In this document: one piece after another, positions 61,488 through 64,000 of the stretch
Layout of the letters: each line of letters opens with the position of its first letter
Numbering within the stretch: the first letter of the stretch is position 1
NCBI GenBank assembly: GCA_016709145.1
Contig: JADJEK010000011.1
Coordinates: 62,001 to 126,000, forward strand
From: Planctomycetota bacterium
GTDB lineage: Bacteria > Planctomycetota > B15-G4 > JADJEK01
Direction of reading: 5' to 3'
Length of the DNA stretch: 64,000 nucleotides
Notes under the pieces: generated by a model
What the model was told of the DNA's origin: nothing
The model's input: the letters and a program-made list of their open reading frames with translations, nothing else
Database searches by the model: none
Made by a program: the position numbers and the translations under genes

Positions 61488-61858
61488 CACTCGAGCGCGT
61501 CGCGCAGGCGCTCGATCCAGGCTTCGACCAGTTGGCGTTCGAGCGGTTCGTCGGGCAGCGGATGCGCGAGGTCGTGCAGGACTTCCTCGAGCGCATCCTC
61601 GCGGCCCGGTTCCATCGCGACGTCGGGGCGGCCTTCGATCAGTGCCGCCCACTCCTCGATCTCGCGGTGATGCAGGCCGCCGTCGAGCCAGCGCGCGAGC
61701 ACGCCGATCGCGTCCTCGCCCGTGAACGTGACGAGTGGGGTGTCGTCCTCGGGGTCGGTCTCGTACAACTCGGACGCGATTTCGTCGAGCGGCCGCTTGT
61801 ACGTGATCAAGGCGCGCAGCAGAGTTCGGCGGGCGCGGATGTCCGGGTGTTTCGACAT
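61487..61858 (-). CDS. Acidic 123-residue protein of unknown function
   Basis: A compact helical, acidic cytosolic protein: RTLLRALITYKRPLDEIAS, FTGEDAIGVLARWLDGGLHH, EIEEWAALIEGRPDVA and ERQLVEAWIERLRDALE. This kind of sequence recalls small stand-alone immunity-like or YjcQ-like proteins but no family can be named. It is divergent from the DUF501 gene with 23 nt between starts, so both promoters must lie inside neighbouring coding sequence. Confidence 0.65.
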   Translation of the reverse strand: MSKHPDIRARRTLLRALITYKRPLDEIASELYETDPEDDTPLVTFTGEDAIGVLARWLDGGLHHREIEEWAALIEGRPDVAMEPGREDALEEVLHDLAHPLPDEPLERQLVEAWIERLRDALE

Positions 61859-61881
61859 GCGGCGGAGAATAGCGGACGTCG

Positions 61882-62394
61882 ATGCGCTTCAAGTACCGAG
61901 ACCTCGCCAGTGACGTCGTGCTGCGCTGCCCCGCGGGGCATCCGCTGGTGCTGCGTTGCCATCCCGTGCGCCACGGCAAGGGCGGGTCGACGCCGTTCCC
62001 GACGCTGTATTGGCTTGCGTGCCGGACGGTCGCCGCGACGATCGCGCGCCTCGAGCACGGCGGCGCGATCGGCCGTCTGGAAGCGCAGATCGCCGCGGAT
62101 CCCGAGTTGCGCGCGCGGATCGCGGCGGATCACGAGGCCTACGTGCGAGAGCGCGCGGAACGCCTGACCGCGGACGAGCGCGCCGAACTCGAGCGTCGCG
62201 GCTTGTGGGCCGCCTTCGAGCGGCGCGGCATCGGCGGCATCGTCGATCGCACGACGGTCAAGTGCCTGCATTTGCATTGGGCGCACCACCTCGTGCGCGG
62301 CAGCGCGATCGGAGCCTGGATCGAACGCGAGGCGGTCATCGCGCCGTGCGGGGTCACGCCGCCGACGGAGCCAAAAAGGGGACAGTCACCATGA
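61882..62394 (+). CDS. DUF501-family protein
   Basis: A 170-residue protein. VVLRCPAGHPLVLRCHP, TPFPTLYWLACRTV and VKCLHLHWAHHLVRGS are the three conserved parts of DUF501, a family with conserved Cys/His and unknown role. The last codons (from about 62374) lie in a GGGGACAG inverted repeat, so the tail PKRGQSP is encoded by the repeat. The stop is inside the repeat loop region. Confidence 0.85.
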   Translation: MRFKYRDLASDVVLRCPAGHPLVLRCHPVRHGKGGSTPFPTLYWLACRTVAATIARLEHGGAIGRLEAQIAADPELRARIAADHEAYVRERAERLTADERAELERRGLWAAFERRGIGGIVDRTTVKCLHLHWAHHLVRGSAIGAWIEREAVIAPCGVTPPTEPKRGQSP

Positions 62395-62422
62395 CGAAAC
62401 GTCATGGGGACTGTCCCCTTTT
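62374..62422. repeat. GGGGACAG-family inverted repeat, locus 4
   Basis: Two 23-nt arms (AAAAGGGGACAGTCACCATG and GACG, then the inverse) pair with one mismatch around AAA. It lies between the convergent DUF501 and SGNH genes and supplies the 3' codons of the former. Confidence 0.75.
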
Positions 62423-62436
62423 GCGGCCGCGTTCGG

Positions 62437-63528
62437 TCAGCGGCGATCGGCGAGTTCGCGCAACGCCGTGTTCGTCGAGAGTCGTTCGATCACGCGCTGT
62501 GCCTGCTTCGCGGAGCCGGCATCGGTGAAGTGGACCGAGTCGTTGAAGTGCTGATCGTCCGCGGGGATCGAGTCCTCGCCGTCGACCAGCACGACGCCTT
62601 CGGCGGCTGCGACTTCGCGGATGACGCGGTTGTAGGCCTCGAAGCCGCGCAGCAGCCCATCGGTGCTCATGTACGGCATGTACAGCAACGACGTGTTGGC
62701 GCTCGCGAGTCGCTGCGCGTCGGACTGCGACGCGCGCATCTTCGTCGAGAACGTCACGAGCACGACGACCGGCGCGATCGCGCGCGCTTCGCGCACGAGT
62801 GCGTCGAGCTCGCTGCGGAAGCCCTGCGCGAGCGCGTCCGCGTCGAACTCGAGCCGCGCCTGTCCCGACTTCGCGTTGCGCGTGCGCAGCAGCACACGCA
62901 CGTTCTTTTCGATCAAGTCCCATGCGACCGACACGCGGGCCAGCGCGCTGCGTTCGTCGCCGCTCGCCGTGAACAGGCCTTGCGATTCGGCAAGTTTGCG
63001 CGTGTCGCGCGACAGGTCGTTGGTCGCTTCGTAGATCACGATGACGTCGGGCTTCGTCGGCTTCACGCGCACGTCGAGGATGCGGCGCAGTTCCTTCAGG
63101 CCGATGCCGGGCAACGCCGCGTTGACGACGTCGCACGGGACGCCGAGTTCCTTCGACAGCGCGCTCGCGACGAGCATCGGCCACGTCGCCTCGTCGGACG
63201 ACGCCTCCGCGCAGAACGTCGTCGAGCCGCCGAGGAACGCGAATCGCACCGTGCCGGCGGGCTTGTCCTGCGCGACGTCGGGACCGCGGAAGCCGAGCGC
63301 GTTGATGTGCAGGAAACCGTAGTCCTGATTCGGCAGCGGCTGGCTCGTGCCAGTGGTCGCGTCGAACTCGCTCGCGTAGATCTCGGTCGTCGCGCGGCCG
63401 TACTTCATGTGCAGCCGGATGCGCGCCGCGACTTCGCAGAACACGGCGCCGATTACGACGACGCACGCGAGCAGCGTGAGCTTGCGACCGAGGGAATGCG
63501 GCGATTTGGCGTTGGGCGCGGACGGCAT
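62437..63528 (-). CDS. Membrane-anchored SGNH/GDSL-like hydrolase, second
   Basis: A 363-residue protein with an N-terminal membrane helix (LTLLACVVVIGAVFCEVAA) and an outer SGNH domain. Block I FLGGSTTF (nucleophile Ser), block II VVNAALPGIGL, block III VIVIYEATND and block V FNDSVHFTDAGSAKQ (Asp-x-x-His) are intact. Probably an esterase or O-acyltransferase-type enzyme on cell-surface polymers. It is only distantly similar to the gene at 42245. Confidence 0.85.
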   Translation of the reverse strand: MPSAPNAKSPHSLGRKLTLLACVVVIGAVFCEVAARIRLHMKYGRATTEIYASEFDATTGTSQPLPNQDYGFLHINALGFRGPDVAQDKPAGTVRFAFLGGSTTFCAEASSDEATWPMLVASALSKELGVPCDVVNAALPGIGLKELRRILDVRVKPTKPDVIVIYEATNDLSRDTRKLAESQGLFTASGDERSALARVSVAWDLIEKNVRVLLRTRNAKSGQARLEFDADALAQGFRSELDALVREARAIAPVVVLVTFSTKMRASQSDAQRLASANTSLLYMPYMSTDGLLRGFEAYNRVIREVAAAEGVVLVDGEDSIPADDQHFNDSVHFTDAGSAKQAQRVIERLSTNTALRELADRR

Positions 63529-63560
63529 CGGGCGGGAGCGTAGCAGTTAGGATCCGCCGC

Positions 63561-64000
63561 ATGTTCGCCCACGAATACGCGGAGTCGGTTCTGCTCGGGC
63601 CGACGCTCGACGACAAGCTGCGCACGGCGCCGCGCGAACTCGTCGACGCGCCGGCGACCGCTCCGGGCGCGCCGTCGGTCCCGTCCGCCCCGGCCCGCGA
63701 CCCATCGCTCGCGATCGCGACCGACCGCCGCGCCAAGCGCAAGGTGCCATCGGCGATCGGCTTTCGCGACAAGGCGCAGGCCGCGCGCATCCTGCACGGC
63801 CTCGCGAACCACGAGCTGCAGGCTGTCGAGCTGTTCGCGTGGGCGCTGCTGCGCTACCCCGACGCTCCGCGGTCGTTCCGGCGCGGCCTGTTGCGCATCC
63901 TCGGCGAGGAGCAGATCCACCTGCGGCTCTACCTCGGTCGCCTCGAGGCGTACGGCGTGGAGTTCGGCTCGGAGCCGCTGTCGGGGTACTTCTGGAGCAA
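63561..64000 (+). CDS. DUF455-family ferritin-like protein, 5' part
   Basis: The first 146 codons of a gene cut by the right edge. After a variable Ala/Pro-rich linker, GLANHELQAVELFAWALL and LGEEQIHLRLYLGRL carry the Glu/His pairs of a ferritin-like di-iron fold, and FGSEPLSGYFW matches DUF455. Members are related to tRNA-hydroxylase MiaE-like di-iron proteins but their reaction is unknown. It is divergent from the SGNH gene with 32 nt between starts. Confidence 0.82.
   Translation, partial: MFAHEYAESVLLGPTLDDKLRTAPRELVDAPATAPGAPSVPSAPARDPSLAIATDRRAKRKVPSAIGFRDKAQAARILHGLANHELQAVELFAWALLRYPDAPRSFRRGLLRILGEEQIHLRLYLGRLEAYGVEFGSEPLSGYFWS

Overview
The window is high-GC DNA with dense, mostly short-spaced genes, strong Shine-Dalgarno sites, many lipoprotein and Sec signal peptides and no rRNA, tRNA, CRISPR or recognisable transposase. 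Gene content suggests a planctomycete or a close relative. This rests on sulfatase-family lipoproteins, SGNH hydrolases, an ECF sigma factor fused to a membrane segment, secreted proteins sharing one C-terminal domain, and ParE/ParC-type topoisomerase subunits. The taxonomic call is inference; no ribosomal marker is present.

Layout. 0-8 kb: an RluA-type pseudouridine synthase, a NYN-LOTUS RNA-related protein, a HAD-containing fusion, a B12-binding radical SAM enzyme and a secreted protein. 7-11 kb: a B12 locus with a broken cobQ followed by a coupled BtuF/BtuC/BtuD-like importer. 11-19 kb: a four-repeat Cys protein, a lipoprotein hydrolase, xylA-xylB, a toroid-repeat lipoprotein and a beta-propeller protein, then a possible small-RNA locus. 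19-30.6 kb: a degenerate JAMM-like protein, two transporters (Na/Ca exchanger type and GltP type), a PilZ protein, a coupled thioesterase/Memo/dehydrogenase operon, a lamin-tail protein, queF, a sulfatase and an M28 peptidase. 30.7-34.7 kb: a fused E1 dehydrogenase coupled to a FabD-like gene, and a Cys-cluster protein.

34.6-42.2 kb is accessory. It holds the first copy of a two-gene cassette (small secreted Cys-rich protein plus large membrane-anchored multi-domain protein), a MITE-like inverted repeat, a DMF-amidohydrolase-like secreted protein, a gene remnant, tiny genes and a 35-bp perfect palindrome. 42.2-49.7 kb carries an SGNH hydrolase, a CBS protein, an aminotransferase, parE and a large secreted protein. 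49.9-54.7 kb holds the second cassette copy. It sits directly downstream of an ECF sigma factor that carries a membrane helix and an 18-residue tandem-repeat outer domain. parC and the remaining housekeeping and lipoprotein genes follow to the right edge.

Three things deserve most attention. (1) The sigma factor with its repeat sensor and the duplicated Cys-rich/large-anchor cassette look like an uncharacterised cell-surface system. (2) A family of about 200-nt intergenic elements at 5.6 kb and 13.8 kb shows five hairpins each, with compensatory base changes, and a related hairpin sits at 19.9 kb. (3) A dispersed GGGGACAG inverted-repeat family occurs at four loci.
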